Positions 1 through 8,997 of a stretch of DNA of 64,000 nucleotides are shown one piece after another; position 1 is the first letter of the stretch; every line of letters starts with the position of its first letter. The position numbers were made by a program, and so were the translations under genes. The notes below the pieces were generated by a model. That model ran no database searches. It was given only the letters and a program-made list of their open reading frames with translations, and was not told the DNA's origin. The DNA comes from CAWDMW01 sp963803575 (lineage in GTDB: Bacteria; Pseudomonadota; Alphaproteobacteria; Rickettsiales; UBA998), in the NCBI GenBank assembly GCA_963803575.1, contig CAWDMW010000002.1, positions 1,240,001 to 1,304,000 on the forward strand. Reading direction: 5' to 3'.

Positions 1-1797
1 GCCATAAAATAGCTTGCTGTCTTTTGTAGAGTAATTAGTGCCAAACATTATATTGTAATCGGCAATATACTGATCCAGTTTTTCGCGACTATGTTTGTTA
101 ACAGGTGCGCCTTCATCTGGCATATCATCACCAGCCCCCATACCGTCGGCATCAGCATCCTCTTCATTGGCCTGATAAGAAAAGATTGTGCCGATTTTTA
201 AGTTATGTTCCCCAGCCTCTTTCTTTTTCTGAAAAAGGTCATAATATTTCGTTAGTGTGGCCACATTGGAAACACAGAAGATAGCTGTAAACTCACGAGA
301 GTGTGTTTTACGGCCATGATTATTGATAATATAATCGACAATCTTCTCAAGCCGTTCTGGTGCTTCCATAACTTCGGCTGTATCAATCGCTTCCACATCA
401 ATATCAACAACATCATCTTTGCGCTTAAAAGTGCGGATATATTCCACCGAAAACTTCAATACATTCTCATCGCGAATAGCATCCGTAATGACGTATTTAT
501 GTAAACACTGCCCGAACAAGTCTTTGGTGGTGCGCTTTCCCAGCGCATTCTTGGAAGCATTATCGACAAAAATAGGTGTGCCTGTAAAACCGAACATCTG
601 CACATTATTGAAGTATTCCGTGATTCGCTTGTGTGTTTCTCCGAATTGGCTCCGGTGGCACTCATCGAAGATAAACACCATTTTCTTTTCTTTGAGTGAA
701 TCCATTTTTACGAGGTGCTGATCACGGCTAATCGCGGTGTTGAGTTTCTGCAGAGTAGTCACAATCAGAGGAGTATCATCAGCGAATTGTTTAACCAGCA
801 TCCCCGTATTATTAGTGGCATCAACACTGCCTTCGCTAAAACTGTTAAATTCTTTAATGGTTTGAAAATCGAGGTCTTTACGATCCACGACAAAAACCAC
901 TTTATGAACATTTGGATGCTGCGTTAGTACCTGCGCCGTTTTGAATGAAGTCAGAGTTTTGCCTGATCCCGTAGTGTGCCAGATGTAGCCATTTTTGCCC
1001 GTAGTCAGCACCTGCGCGACAATGCCCTCAACTGCATAATACTGATATGGCCGAAGCGCCATCAACGCTTGATCACTCTCATTCAACACAACATATTTTG
1101 TGATTATTTTGGAAAGCTGGCACTTTTCTAAAAAAACCTTAGTAAAGTCGCTTAGCTGGCTAATTCGCTTATTCTCTTTATCCGCCCAGAAAAAAGTCTG
1201 CTTAAAATCGCGTTTGTTTACTGGGTTATTGGCATAATATTTCGTATTCACACCATTACTGATGACAAACAACTGAATATAGCCGAACAAACCATAGCCT
1301 GCGCTGAAAGAGTGGCGATGATAACGGTTGGTTTGATTGAATGCCTCTTTCATCTCCAAGCCGCGACGCTTTAACTCAATCTGGCAAAGCGGCATGCCAT
1401 TGATAAGCAGGGTTACGTCATAGCGGTTGGTGTAGGTGCCAGTCATGGTTACTTGATGCGTTACCTGATATTGGTTTTTGCACCAATGCACCTGATTGAT
1501 CAGCTCAATATAGCCAACATTGCCGTCATCCCGCGTGAAATCCACTTTATCGCGCAGAATTTTAGCTTTCTCAAAGATATTGCCACGCGCCAGCTTGTTC
1601 AGCACTTGCTTGAATTCATAATCAGAAAGCAGCGTTTTGTTATGAATCTCCAGCTGCTTCTTCAGGTTTAGCAAAAGCGCCGCTTCGTCAGGGATGACCA
1701 CGTTTTCCCAGCCAAGCGTTTCAAGCTGAGCGATTAAAGTATTTTCAAGCTGAGCGATTAAAGTATTTTCAAGCTGTAGTTCGGTTTGTGTGGTCAT
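1..1797 (-). CDS. hsdR: Type I restriction enzyme R subunit HsdR, 3'-truncated by the window edge
   Basis: ATP-dependent translocase and endonuclease subunit of a type I restriction system. The first 599 codons are visible and the gene runs off the left edge. Seen: a PD-(D/E)XK-like nuclease region around residues 126-142 (YDV then QIELKR), a Walker A motif HTTGSGKT near residue 275 and a DECH box followed by RSQ near residue 376, which is the superfamily 2 helicase order expected for HsdR. The ATG overlaps the stop of the upstream abiC gene in an ATGA, so it is translationally coupled to it. The N terminus carries an 8-residue tandem duplication (LENTLIAQ twice). No stop interrupts the visible frame. 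Restriction activity would need a working HsdS, which is disrupted here. Confidence 0.93.
   Translation of the reverse strand, partial: MTTQTELQLENTLIAQLENTLIAQLETLGWENVVIPDEAALLLNLKKQLEIHNKTLLSDYEFKQVLNKLARGNIFEKAKILRDKVDFTRDDGNVGYIELINQVHWCKNQYQVTHQVTMTGTYTNRYDVTLLINGMPLCQIELKRRGLEMKEAFNQTNRYHRHSFSAGYGLFGYIQLFVISNGVNTKYYANNPVNKRDFKQTFFWADKENKRISQLSDFTKVFLEKCQLSKIITKYVVLNESDQALMALRPYQYYAVEGIVAQVLTTGKNGYIWHTTGSGKTLTSFKTAQVLTQHPNVHKVVFVVDRKDLDFQTIKEFNSFSEGSVDATNNTGMLVKQFADDTPLIVTTLQKLNTAISRDQHLVKMDSLKEKKMVFIFDECHRSQFGETHKRITEYFNNVQMFGFTGTPIFVDNASKNALGKRTTKDLFGQCLHKYVITDAIRDENVLKFSVEYIRTFKRKDDVVDIDVEAIDTAEVMEAPERLEKIVDYIINNHGRKTHSREFTAIFCVSNVATLTKYYDLFQKKKEAGEHNLKIGTIFSYQANEEDADADGMGAGDDMPDEGAPVNKHSREKLDQYIADYNIMFGTNYSTKDSKLFYG
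1721..1776. repeat. 24 bp in-frame tandem repeat inside the hsdR 5' end
   Basis: Two exact 24 bp copies (1721-1744 and 1745-1768) plus the first 8 bases of a third. The period is a multiple of three, so HsdR stays in frame and gains the octapeptide LENTLIAQ twice near residues 9-24. This looks like a slipped-strand duplication. Confidence 0.9.
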
Positions 1798-2477
1798 GCG
1801 TTTTCTTCTTCTTTTCTGAGGTAATAATCTTCTAGCTCTTCCTGATAGGTTTCTCGTTCCTGATCATATAACGCACGGCTATAAAGCACTTTCCCTGACA
1901 ACGGATTGAGGTCATCTAACTCTGCATTAAATTCGGGATGATCTTCATAATAGATCACACTCTGTTTTAATTGGTTTAGCTTTCTAAGCATGTATGTGGC
2001 AATGGAATCTATGATATTTATAATAAGGTCAGCCACATCCTGATCATTTACTTGCTGTTTGAGGGGTGTGCGACCATGGCTAATGTCTCCATGATCATTA
2101 CGGATTGAGCCTACTCGCGCAATCGCCTCTGTAGGCATTAGGCGTTCAACGATATTTGCCAAGCCACCATATTCATCTACAATTTTGTCTTCATAAACGA
2201 TTGGGGCGCGATCCTGTGCAATTTTTTCGTTTAGACACGTCCGCGCCTCTTTGAAAAGCTTTGACAGGGTGAGGTCATTGTTTTGGAAGTAGGTATCTGG
2301 GGTTTGGTTCAGCTCTTGTAAGATAAATTTGGACAACCCCTCAATAACGGCTTTACATGTTTCAATGGATATATCTGGTTTTTCTTCAACATGATTGTCT
2401 ATTGCCGCGAGTAAGTGACGGTAATAATCAGTATTAAAATTCTTTACATGTCGAAGCTCACTGCGAAAATTTTCCAT
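1794..2477 (-). CDS. Abi_C (abortive infection C-terminal) domain protein within the hsd operon
   Basis: 227 aa acidic soluble protein. Its middle (about residues 118-135) has an ARVGSIRNDHGDISHGR stretch that resembles the conserved RN-x-GD-HG core of the Abi_C family (PF14355), a family often embedded in restriction loci. The gene lies 9 bp after hsdS and overlaps the hsdR start by ATGA, so it is a cotranscribed member of the operon, not a passenger. Its biochemical role is not known; protection of the host or a second-line abortive response is inference. The family assignment is by motif memory only. Confidence 0.72.
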   Translation of the reverse strand: MENFRSELRHVKNFNTDYYRHLLAAIDNHVEEKPDISIETCKAVIEGLSKFILQELNQTPDTYFQNNDLTLSKLFKEARTCLNEKIAQDRAPIVYEDKIVDEYGGLANIVERLMPTEAIARVGSIRNDHGDISHGRTPLKQQVNDQDVADLIINIIDSIATYMLRKLNQLKQSVIYYEDHPEFNAELDDLNPLSGKVLYSRALYDQERETYQEELEDYYLRKEEENA

Positions 2478-2737
2478 ACGCCACCATCACACAAACATCT
2501 GTTGAAGAAGACCTTGCTTAAAGGTCTTGGCGAGATTCAGCTCTTGGGCAGTGAGATCAATCTTTTGGTCAATAGCAGAAAGGAAGTCAGCAATTTTCTG
2601 CTGTTCATCGGGGTGAGGAGTTAGCAATAAAAAGTTTTTTATGTCGTTTGAGTTTACAGCTTCAAAAGTACTTCCTTGTGATAATCGCACCCACCTGTAA
2701 GCAAAGTGTCGAAGGTAGTTGACTGTATAAATAGCAT

Positions 2738-2745
2738 TATTGTTT
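2738..2745. repeat. Left target-site duplication of the IS1-family element
   Basis: TATTGTTT directly abuts the left inverted repeat and is repeated at 3499-3506. Eight bp is a usual duplication size for IS1. Confidence 0.92.
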
Positions 2746-3498
2746 GGAACTGTTTGATTAGCATAGTTTATGTGATATAGTATTTCTGCAATTGCAAGGA
2801 GGTGTTATGTATTGTTCACGCTGTGGTTCGACGGCTTGTTTCAAGAATGGTAAGATGCGAGGCAAGCAGCGTTTTCGCTGCAAGGGTTGTGGATATAACT
2901 TCACGAACTCGCATGGTCGCGGCTATCCCCCTGCATTAAAGTTGCAGGCATTTCAGTTATATACAGAGAATATGGGTATACGAAGCATTGCCAGATTTCT
3001 GGGTGTCAGCCCCTCTACGGTGATGCATTGGCTGCGCGATGAAGGTCGTGATATAATGGCTAAAATCAAGAATTCACTGCCCGATGCACTGCCTCCGCAG
3101 GACATTATTGAGATTGATGAGATGTGGCATTACACCCAAAAAAACGCCGAAAATTATGGGTATGGGTTGCTGTATCTCGCCTCACACGACGCATTCTCGC
3201 CATCGAAATTGGCTCTCGTGGCGCTAAAACGCTGAAGCGACTCTGGGCAAAGTTGGCGCATCTCAGGCCTTTTTGCGTGGCAACAGACGAGTGGAAGGTT
3301 TACCAGAAAATCATTCCAAAAAAATTGCTTATACAAACAAAAAAACTCACCTCAACTGTAGAATCCGTCAATGGTCAGATCCGAAACTACCTTGCTAGAT
3401 TCAATCGCAAAACAAAACGATACTCAAAATCACCCGAAATGGTCGAAACTTCACTGTACATGCTGTGGGTACAAAAACTATGCTAATACAACAGTACC
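2746..3498 (+). mobile_element. IS1-family insertion sequence, 753 bp, apparently intact
   Basis: Imperfect terminal inverted repeats begin GGAACTGTTTGATTAGCATA at the left and, read inward, GGTACTGTTGTATTAGCATA at the right. Flanking 8 bp repeats, a zinc-finger InsA reading frame, a -1 frameshift heptamer and a DDE-type InsB frame define it as IS1 family. Length, ends and duplication are all typical. The perfect duplication and open frames indicate a recent insertion. It lies antisense to hsdS. Confidence 0.94.
2807..3486 (+). CDS. insAB: IS1-family transposase InsAB', made by programmed -1 frameshift
   Basis: The start at 2807 follows AGGAGG at 2798-2803. The first frame encodes a C-x2-C...C-x2-C zinc finger (residues 3-30), a helix-turn-helix (IRSIARFLGVSPSTV) and the first catalytic acid (EIDEMW); read without shifting it ends at 3235. 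A slippery heptamer A AAA AAC at 3139-3145 lies in the zero frame, and the -1 frame runs to 3486 with the other catalytic residues (ATDEWK, VESVNG). The fusion is about 226 aa, close to the 232 aa of IS1 transposase. Both frames are open, so the element may still be mobile. Confidence 0.9.
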
Positions 3499-3506
3499 TA
3501 TTGTTT
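3499..3506. repeat. Right target-site duplication of the IS1-family element
   Basis: TATTGTTT, identical to 2738-2745, starts directly after the right inverted repeat. Confidence 0.92.
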
Positions 3507-4461
3507 ATAGGTCTTATGGCAGCAATACCTCGGCCAATACATGCTTTATGAAGCGACAGAGCAAATTCGCCAACTGGAGCTCTCACGCTCATCAATATAT
3601 CATCAATATCACATTCTTGAGTTACTTCTGTGGTATATATTCTTGGACAAGAATAGCCATTTATTAAGTCTGCATTGCCCTGAAGCAATGGTATGCCATT
3701 TTCTTTACCACCGTAAGCGGATGATGGGGGTGAGCTACCCATTTTAATTTTTGCAATATCTTCCAACCGCTTTTCTTTCCAGTCTGGGTATGGGTTGCCG
3801 TTGTCATCGCGGAAGCGGATCGTTTGGCTAAAAATCTGCTGCATGCAGCTTTTTTTATATTCCTCCAGCAACTCTTTTTTGCGGCTCAGTTGTATAATTT
3901 TCTCATCTATCGCATTAAAGCATTTTGCGATTTTAATTTGTTCTGAAACTGTTGGCGGAACATTTACTGAAACCAAAGACAAGGATTCTTGCCCAACATT
4001 ATACCTAGTGCTTCCCCCGCTACGAGAGGTCATGTCTTGACGAACTTTTGCAGTTTTAAGTAAATAGTGAAAAAACTTAGGGTCTTGCTCTTTTTGAGGC
4101 TTGCCTCTTATAACAAAGCCTCCGAATGTTGCTGTTTCTTTTGCATCTACATATACATTGCTTTGCCCAACTTCTTCTCTTGTTTCAGAGCTTCTTTGAA
4201 AAAGAATATCGCCGTAACAGACCTCGTTTTTCTTAAATTCTTGCTCAGAAATATCAACAGTTCCTATGATACGATCTGATGTGATTGGGATATCAGAGAT
4301 AATATCCAGCACGTTGATAAACTTATAGCCAGAGCCATACGCTGCTTTGTCTGCATTCACGCCATTCTTGAACGTATAATATGATCCAAGAGCATCTTGA
4401 TTCCACTCCCCGCTAAATTCAGGGAAGCGCAATACTGGTATGTTTTGCTCTGGAGTTTGCA

Positions 4462-6060
4462 TCATGCCTTTGCCTCATGCTTAGCAAATGGAGTTGTAAT
4501 GCCAAGTTCGGCACAGAATTTGGCGATGGTTTCATCCGTTTGCACCATAGTACTTTCTAATGACTGCAATTCCGCAGTTATTGAGGCTAAATCCACTAAT
4601 ACTTCTTCCTCAAATGTATCCACATAGCGGGGAATATTGAGGTTATAGTCATTCTCTTCAATCTCTTTTATGCTTGTCACATGCGCATATTTTTCGATGT
4701 TCTCACGATTTTGATAAGCGGTGATGATCTTGGCTACATGTTCATCTAAAAGAGCGTTTTGGTTGCCCACTTTTTCAAAATCGTTGCTCGCGTCAATGAA
4801 CAAAATATTGTCATCATGCACACGACACTTTTTAAGCACCAGAATGCAGGTGGGAATAGACGTTCCATAAAACAAATTAGCCGGTAGTCCGATGACTGCA
4901 TCAAGGTAATTCTGTTCTTTGATTATATATTTGCGGATTTCACCCTCTGCCGCTCCACGGAATAACACGCCATGCGGCAAGACAATAGCCGCCGTGCCAT
5001 TATCTGCCATCTGGTGGATCATGTGCTGAACAAAAGCAAAGTCAGCCTTAGAGCTTGGTGCAAGCCGTCCATATTGGCTGAAACGATCGTCCGTTTCATT
5101 CAAAGGATTGTTTGCACCCTTCCATTTTGCGGAGAAAGGCGGATTGGCGACAATCGCTTCTGCCCGCAAATCTAAATGCTGCGGTTCTTCAAGCGTGTCT
5201 TCCTGCCGAATATCAAAACGGCTGAAATGAACGTCATGGAGGATCATGTTCATGCGGGCGAGGTTATAAGTGGTGCGGTTTAGCTCTTGGCCATAAAACT
5301 CACTCACATCTACTTCGCGTGCAATACGCAGCAGCAACGAACCAGAGCCACATGTTGGGTCATAAGCATTCTTAATTTGCTTTTTGCCTTGTGTCACAAG
5401 TTTCGCCAGAATTTTCGAAACCTGTTGAGGGGTGTAAAATTCCCCTGCTTTTTTGCCCGCACCCGATGCGAACTGCGCAATAAGATATTCATAGGCATCG
5501 CCCAGAACGTCAGAGTCAATTTTTTCAAGTTCAAAGTCAATTTTATCCAGATGAGCCAGAACTTTTGCAATAAGCGCGTTCCGCGCTTCTACGCTGCGGC
5601 CAAGTTTGGTACTACCAAGATCAAGGTCTTCAAATAACTTGTTGAAATCTTCTTCGCTGTCTGTGCCCATTGTGCTGGTTTCAATGGCATTGAGAATCTT
5701 CTGAAGGTCTTCAAGGATAAAGTTACCCTTTGAATCTTCGTCTTCCTCGTCAATTTTGATGTTGCCTTTTTTAGCGATGGCAGAGAACAATTCATTTGGG
5801 CGGAGGAAGTAACCTAGCTTTTCTAGGGATTCTTCCTTGATAGCTGCAATATCTGCTTCTTCTATTACCTGCGCATAATCCTTAGTCGCTTCTGTTTCCA
5901 ACAACTTATTAGCAAAAAGATACTGCTTCTCTGATAGATACTTGTAGAAGATGAAGCCAAGAATATAGTCACGAAATTCATCCGCATCCATTTTGCCGCG
6001 CAGTTCGTTAGCAATGCTCCAAAGCTGCTGCTCTAGCTTCTTCTTCTGTTCTTCTGTCAT
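4462..6060 (-). CDS. hsdM: Type I N6-adenine DNA methyltransferase subunit HsdM
   Basis: 532 aa, usual length for a type IC (EcoR124-like) HsdM. An N-terminal helical HsdM_N domain (LWSIANELRGKMDADEFRDY) is followed by FYTPQQVSKIL near residue 206, the SAM-binding DPTCGSGSLL near residue 240 and the catalytic NPPF near residue 308. It methylates adenine in the sequence chosen by HsdS. It is the first gene of hsdM-hsdS-abiC-hsdR and its stop overlaps the hsdS start. A divergent 200 bp spacer separates it from the CD-NTase operon. It is intact, so it could still methylate if the truncated HsdS retains function. Confidence 0.95.
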   Translation of the reverse strand: MTEEQKKKLEQQLWSIANELRGKMDADEFRDYILGFIFYKYLSEKQYLFANKLLETEATKDYAQVIEEADIAAIKEESLEKLGYFLRPNELFSAIAKKGNIKIDEEDEDSKGNFILEDLQKILNAIETSTMGTDSEEDFNKLFEDLDLGSTKLGRSVEARNALIAKVLAHLDKIDFELEKIDSDVLGDAYEYLIAQFASGAGKKAGEFYTPQQVSKILAKLVTQGKKQIKNAYDPTCGSGSLLLRIAREVDVSEFYGQELNRTTYNLARMNMILHDVHFSRFDIRQEDTLEEPQHLDLRAEAIVANPPFSAKWKGANNPLNETDDRFSQYGRLAPSSKADFAFVQHMIHQMADNGTAAIVLPHGVLFRGAAEGEIRKYIIKEQNYLDAVIGLPANLFYGTSIPTCILVLKKCRVHDDNILFIDASNDFEKVGNQNALLDEHVAKIITAYQNRENIEKYAHVTSIKEIEENDYNLNIPRYVDTFEEEVLVDLASITAELQSLESTMVQTDETIAKFCAELGITTPFAKHEAKA

Positions 6061-6207
6061 ATAAGCCCATAGATATTATTGATGAATTTTCCGTTTACCG
6101 TTATAGAAGTAAGCAGGATTTTTTACAATCTGTAATGGAGAAAATATCTGCTTTAATGACAGGTGTTTTGTTTATGGCTTGCTTGGTTGCGTTTTTTATT
6201 TTAGGTT

Positions 6208-6253
6208 TACATATATAAATGTAGTTGACATTTTATAAAAAACGCCCATATTG
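6208..6253 (+). promoter_or_regulatory. Putative promoter with palindromic operator for the CD-NTase operon
   Basis: A consensus TTGACA (-35) at 6225-6230 is followed after 16 bp by CATATT at 6247-6252. Directly upstream is a 16 bp inverted repeat TACATATATAAATGTA (6208-6223), a plausible operator for the operon's own XRE/ImmA-IrrE regulator. Transcription would begin about 25 bp before the first gene. Prediction from sequence only. Confidence 0.5.
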
Positions 6254-6285
6254 TTCAGGTGTCCAATTTTTCTAGGAGCCCGTAT

Positions 6286-6921
6286 ATGGATAAACCCAAC
6301 AAGCCACCTCATGAATTCCACGCTGACCTTACCGAGGAGCGTGTCAACGCAGTTGCAAATATAATACGCCAAGCCCGCAATGGCTGCTTAGAACACCATG
6401 ATGAAATTGCCGGAGATACTAACTGGTCCTACGGATGCCGCGCCAGAGACTGGACAAGGCAGGCATTGAGAAGTGCAGCGGCAAATACAAAGGAATATCC
6501 TTTCCTGTCAATTCTGGAAGATAACGGCCAAAAGTTCGTAATCGGCATTGCGGGGATTCCGGTCAAGTTTTTCAAGGATGACGCAGAGGAACCAAATGCT
6601 CGTGTTCGTAAGCACTCCGCTTCTGAATTGAGCCAGCTTTCATTATTCCATTTCAATGGTGTGGATGCACCGGAAGATGTAGCGTGGCGTTTCGTGGTTG
6701 AGATTAACACGCTTGATCTTGAAGTGATTAAGGTGGTTTTCGTTGGTCTTGACCAGCATGAGGATACGCTCTGCTACTACAATGTGCCGCTGCAAGATAA
6801 CGTCGCAAAAATTTACGACATTGCCTCTACCCACGAGGAAGGGGTTGAACTTGCCGCACCAATGGTTTCAAAGAAAAAACCAAATCAACCATCAAACAGA
6901 GAGGCAGTGAATGACAAATAA
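6286..6921 (+). CDS. Uncharacterised 211 aa protein, first gene of the CD-NTase/SLATT operon
   Basis: I do not recognise a family. The ATG at 6286 is preceded by AGGAG at 6274-6278 with 7 bp spacing, better than the upstream GTG at 6259. The protein is soluble and acidic, has no membrane segment or signal, and has alternating beta-rich segments (VIGIAGIPVKFF, WRFVVEIN, VIKVVFVGL). Its last 11 bp overlap the start of the XRE/ImmA-IrrE gene, so it is translationally coupled to it. That coupling suggests it may be the partner or substrate of the metallopeptidase, by analogy with ImmA-ImmR or Abi-like pairs. This is inference only. Confidence 0.75.
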   Translation: MDKPNKPPHEFHADLTEERVNAVANIIRQARNGCLEHHDEIAGDTNWSYGCRARDWTRQALRSAAANTKEYPFLSILEDNGQKFVIGIAGIPVKFFKDDAEEPNARVRKHSASELSQLSLFHFNGVDAPEDVAWRFVVEINTLDLEVIKVVFVGLDQHEDTLCYYNVPLQDNVAKIYDIASTHEEGVELAAPMVSKKKPNQPSNREAVNDK

Positions 6922-8041
6922 CTTCTTTGGAGACAGGCTGCGCCTAGCCCGCATTTTCCAAGGAATGTCTTTGCAAGAATTAGGAGATATAATTTCCACC
7001 TCAAGGCAATATATTCAACAGCTTGAGAATGATTCAAAGACTCCGAATCAGGAAATGATTGAGGCGCTCGCGCAGGCACTGCATGTTGAGCCTGACTTTT
7101 TTGCTATCCCCAACGATAATATGGTAGCTGAAGAGCAGTGTCATTTTAGAAGCCTGAAAACCACTGCTGCAAGCGTAAGGATGCAGGCTCTGGCGCACGG
7201 CACCGTTTTTGATAAATTTGCCCAATGCCTCGATGAGGTGTTGGATCTGCCGGAAATCAATTTCCCAAAAGTTGAAAACGTCAAAAGCGCAAACGATATT
7301 GAACGCGCAGCGGAGCAATGCCGAACTGAATGGGGGCTGGGAATCAAAGCTCCGATTACCAGCATGGTGCGAGTGCTAGAAAATGCGGGTGCTTTAATTA
7401 CCTATTTCACCGATATTTCTGAAAAGATTGATGCCTTCTCTATGCAGAGGAAAAGGCCGCTGATTATCCGCAATCCTTCAAAAGAAAGCGTATGCCGGAT
7501 GCGTTTCGATCTGGCGCATGAATGCGGTCATATCGTTATGCACGAAGGAATTGAAACGGGAGATACTAAAACAGAAGGAGAAGCGAACCGCTTTGCCAGC
7601 GCTTTTCTGCTTCCTAGGGCTGCCTTCCTTAATGAATTCGGATTTCTTGCGACAACGGCAAGAATTCCTTGGCAGGAGATATATAAACTCAAATTGCGCT
7701 GGAAAGTATCTAATGCTGCAATCATCCGTCGCGCTTATGATTTAGGGCTGATTGATGCCATCAAATATCGGAATGCGAATATCCACCTTCGCAAAACTGG
7801 ACAAAGCAAAGAAGAAATTAACGATGATAAGATCGCGCCTGAAAAAACAGAGGTTATTAAACATGCCTTTGAAGTTCTAAAGAATGAGGAAAAAGACGGC
7901 TTATTGCTGATACTGGATCACCTCAAAATCAGACCTGATTTCTTTAAGAAATTGGTAGGTGACGTTGAACTCGTAGCCGAAGATTTCCTTCGGAAAACGG
8001 ATAGCCCGAACATTATTAGATTCCCAAGCAAAAGAGGATAA
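6911..8041 (+). CDS. XRE helix-turn-helix regulator fused to an ImmA/IrrE metallopeptidase
   Basis: 376 aa. An N-terminal Cro/C1-type helix-turn-helix (about residues 9-62, with LGDIISTSRQYIQQLEN) is followed by a COG2856 zinc-peptidase domain. The motif FDLAHECGHIVMHEG puts the zinc ligands and catalytic Glu at H203, E204 and H207, with a downstream EGEANRFASAFLLP acid segment near 222-235. In known relatives (ImmA, IrrE, DdrO-type pathways) such peptidases cleave repressors on a stress signal. Here it sits second in a four-gene operon before a CD-NTase, with only 5 bp to the next start. A role as a damage- or infection-sensing switch for the operon is inferred from context. Confidence 0.87.
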   Translation: MTNNFFGDRLRLARIFQGMSLQELGDIISTSRQYIQQLENDSKTPNQEMIEALAQALHVEPDFFAIPNDNMVAEEQCHFRSLKTTAASVRMQALAHGTVFDKFAQCLDEVLDLPEINFPKVENVKSANDIERAAEQCRTEWGLGIKAPITSMVRVLENAGALITYFTDISEKIDAFSMQRKRPLIIRNPSKESVCRMRFDLAHECGHIVMHEGIETGDTKTEGEANRFASAFLLPRAAFLNEFGFLATTARIPWQEIYKLKLRWKVSNAAIIRRAYDLGLIDAIKYRNANIHLRKTGQSKEEINDDKIAPEKTEVIKHAFEVLKNEEKDGLLLILDHLKIRPDFFKKLVGDVELVAEDFLRKTDSPNIIRFPSKRG

Positions 8042-8046
8042 AAGAT

Positions 8047-8997
8047 ATGTGTGCTGGGCTTGTTAGCTTAATGAATCCAAGTTTGTTGAACCCATCACAG
8101 CAAACAGACCGGCAATGGGTTTATGTTACTGAACGTTTCCGTCGTTTTTTGAGTGCTATATCTCTAACAAACGATCAACTTGAGGATGGTGATACAAAAA
8201 TTAAAGGTATAGTTAAGTGCCTTAATCGCCATTATTGGGGAATTGAATCAGACAGCGCCAACTACAGGTTGGTGGGGTCATGGGGGAAGCAAACGCGTGT
8301 GAGGCCGCCACGCGATATTGACATTCTTTTTGTGCTTCCTGCCTCGGTTCATGCACGCTTTCAGCAACGCAGTGGCAACATTCAATCACAATTGCTACAG
8401 GAAGTAAAAAATGTTCTGGGCAGCACATATAGCACCACCCGCATGCGTGGCGATGGTCAGGTGGTGGTCGTCCCATTTAACAGTTTTATGTTGGAAGTGG
8501 TGCCAGCGTTTGAATTGGACAACGGCAAAGCTATTATTTGCAACAGCAATAATGAGGGGGAATATAAAACCATCGACCCGGTGGCAGAAATTAAATCATT
8601 CAATACCTCCAGTACATCCTCCAACGGGAATAGCCGTGATCTGGTGCGCATGCTAAAATGTTGGCAAACAGAATGCAATGTGCCGCTTAAATCCTATCAA
8701 CTTGAGGCTCTGGCCGTGGAGTTTGTCGATGGATGGAGCAATAAGGGAAATGACCTTTTTTGGTATGACTGGCTAGTGAGGGATTTTTTCGCATTTCTCT
8801 GCACTAAGTCAAACAGCTTTGTTTTTACACCTGGCTCCTACGAACCATCCTATATCGGTAATAACTGGCTGACAAAAGCGCAAAAAGCGCACACGGCTGC
8901 TGTTCAGGCCTGCATTTATGAGCGGGAAAATAATGACATTCTGGCCAATATGTACTGGAAGGATATTTTCGGTACAGAAATAAGGACAGTATCATGA
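8047..8997 (+). CDS. CBASS-type CD-NTase (SMODS cyclic-oligonucleotide synthase)
   Basis: 316 aa nucleotidyltransferase of the cGAS/DncV-like superfamily. The polymerase-beta signature is present: G77-S78, D90-I-D92 (RPPRDIDILF) and a third acid E150 (MLEVVPAF), so the metal site looks complete. The C-terminal part fits a nucleotide-binding helical domain. Such enzymes make cyclic di- or trinucleotides on phage infection, and these activate an adjacent effector. It overlaps the SLATT gene by ATGA, the usual synthase-effector coupling. There is no Cap2/Cap3 ubiquitin-like pair or HORMA/TRIP13 gene, so it would count as a minimal CBASS apart from the two upstream genes. The nucleotide product cannot be told from sequence. 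Confidence 0.86.
   Translation: MCAGLVSLMNPSLLNPSQQTDRQWVYVTERFRRFLSAISLTNDQLEDGDTKIKGIVKCLNRHYWGIESDSANYRLVGSWGKQTRVRPPRDIDILFVLPASVHARFQQRSGNIQSQLLQEVKNVLGSTYSTTRMRGDGQVVVVPFNSFMLEVVPAFELDNGKAIICNSNNEGEYKTIDPVAEIKSFNTSSTSSNGNSRDLVRMLKCWQTECNVPLKSYQLEALAVEFVDGWSNKGNDLFWYDWLVRDFFAFLCTKSNSFVFTPGSYEPSYIGNNWLTKAQKAHTAAVQACIYERENNDILANMYWKDIFGTEIRTVS

Larger units (their letters stand above)
2487..4465 (-). pseudogene. hsdS: Type I specificity subunit HsdS, interrupted by an IS1-family insertion
   Basis: HsdS recognises DNA and bridges HsdM and HsdR. The 5' part (4465 to about 3507) carries the first target-recognition domain, the central helix (KKELLEEYKKSCMQQIF) and the start of the second domain (GRGIAAIRP). 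The 3' part (2745 to 2487) carries the rest of domain 2 and the C-terminal helix (LAKTFKQGLLQQMF). Removing the IS and one 8 bp target copy leaves 1218 bp, exactly 406 codons, and rejoins the frame as RPINNNAIYTVNYL. The gene was therefore intact before insertion. Its start overlaps the hsdM stop (ATGATG). As it stands it can only make a protein cut within the second recognition domain, so specificity is probably lost or changed. Confidence 0.93.
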
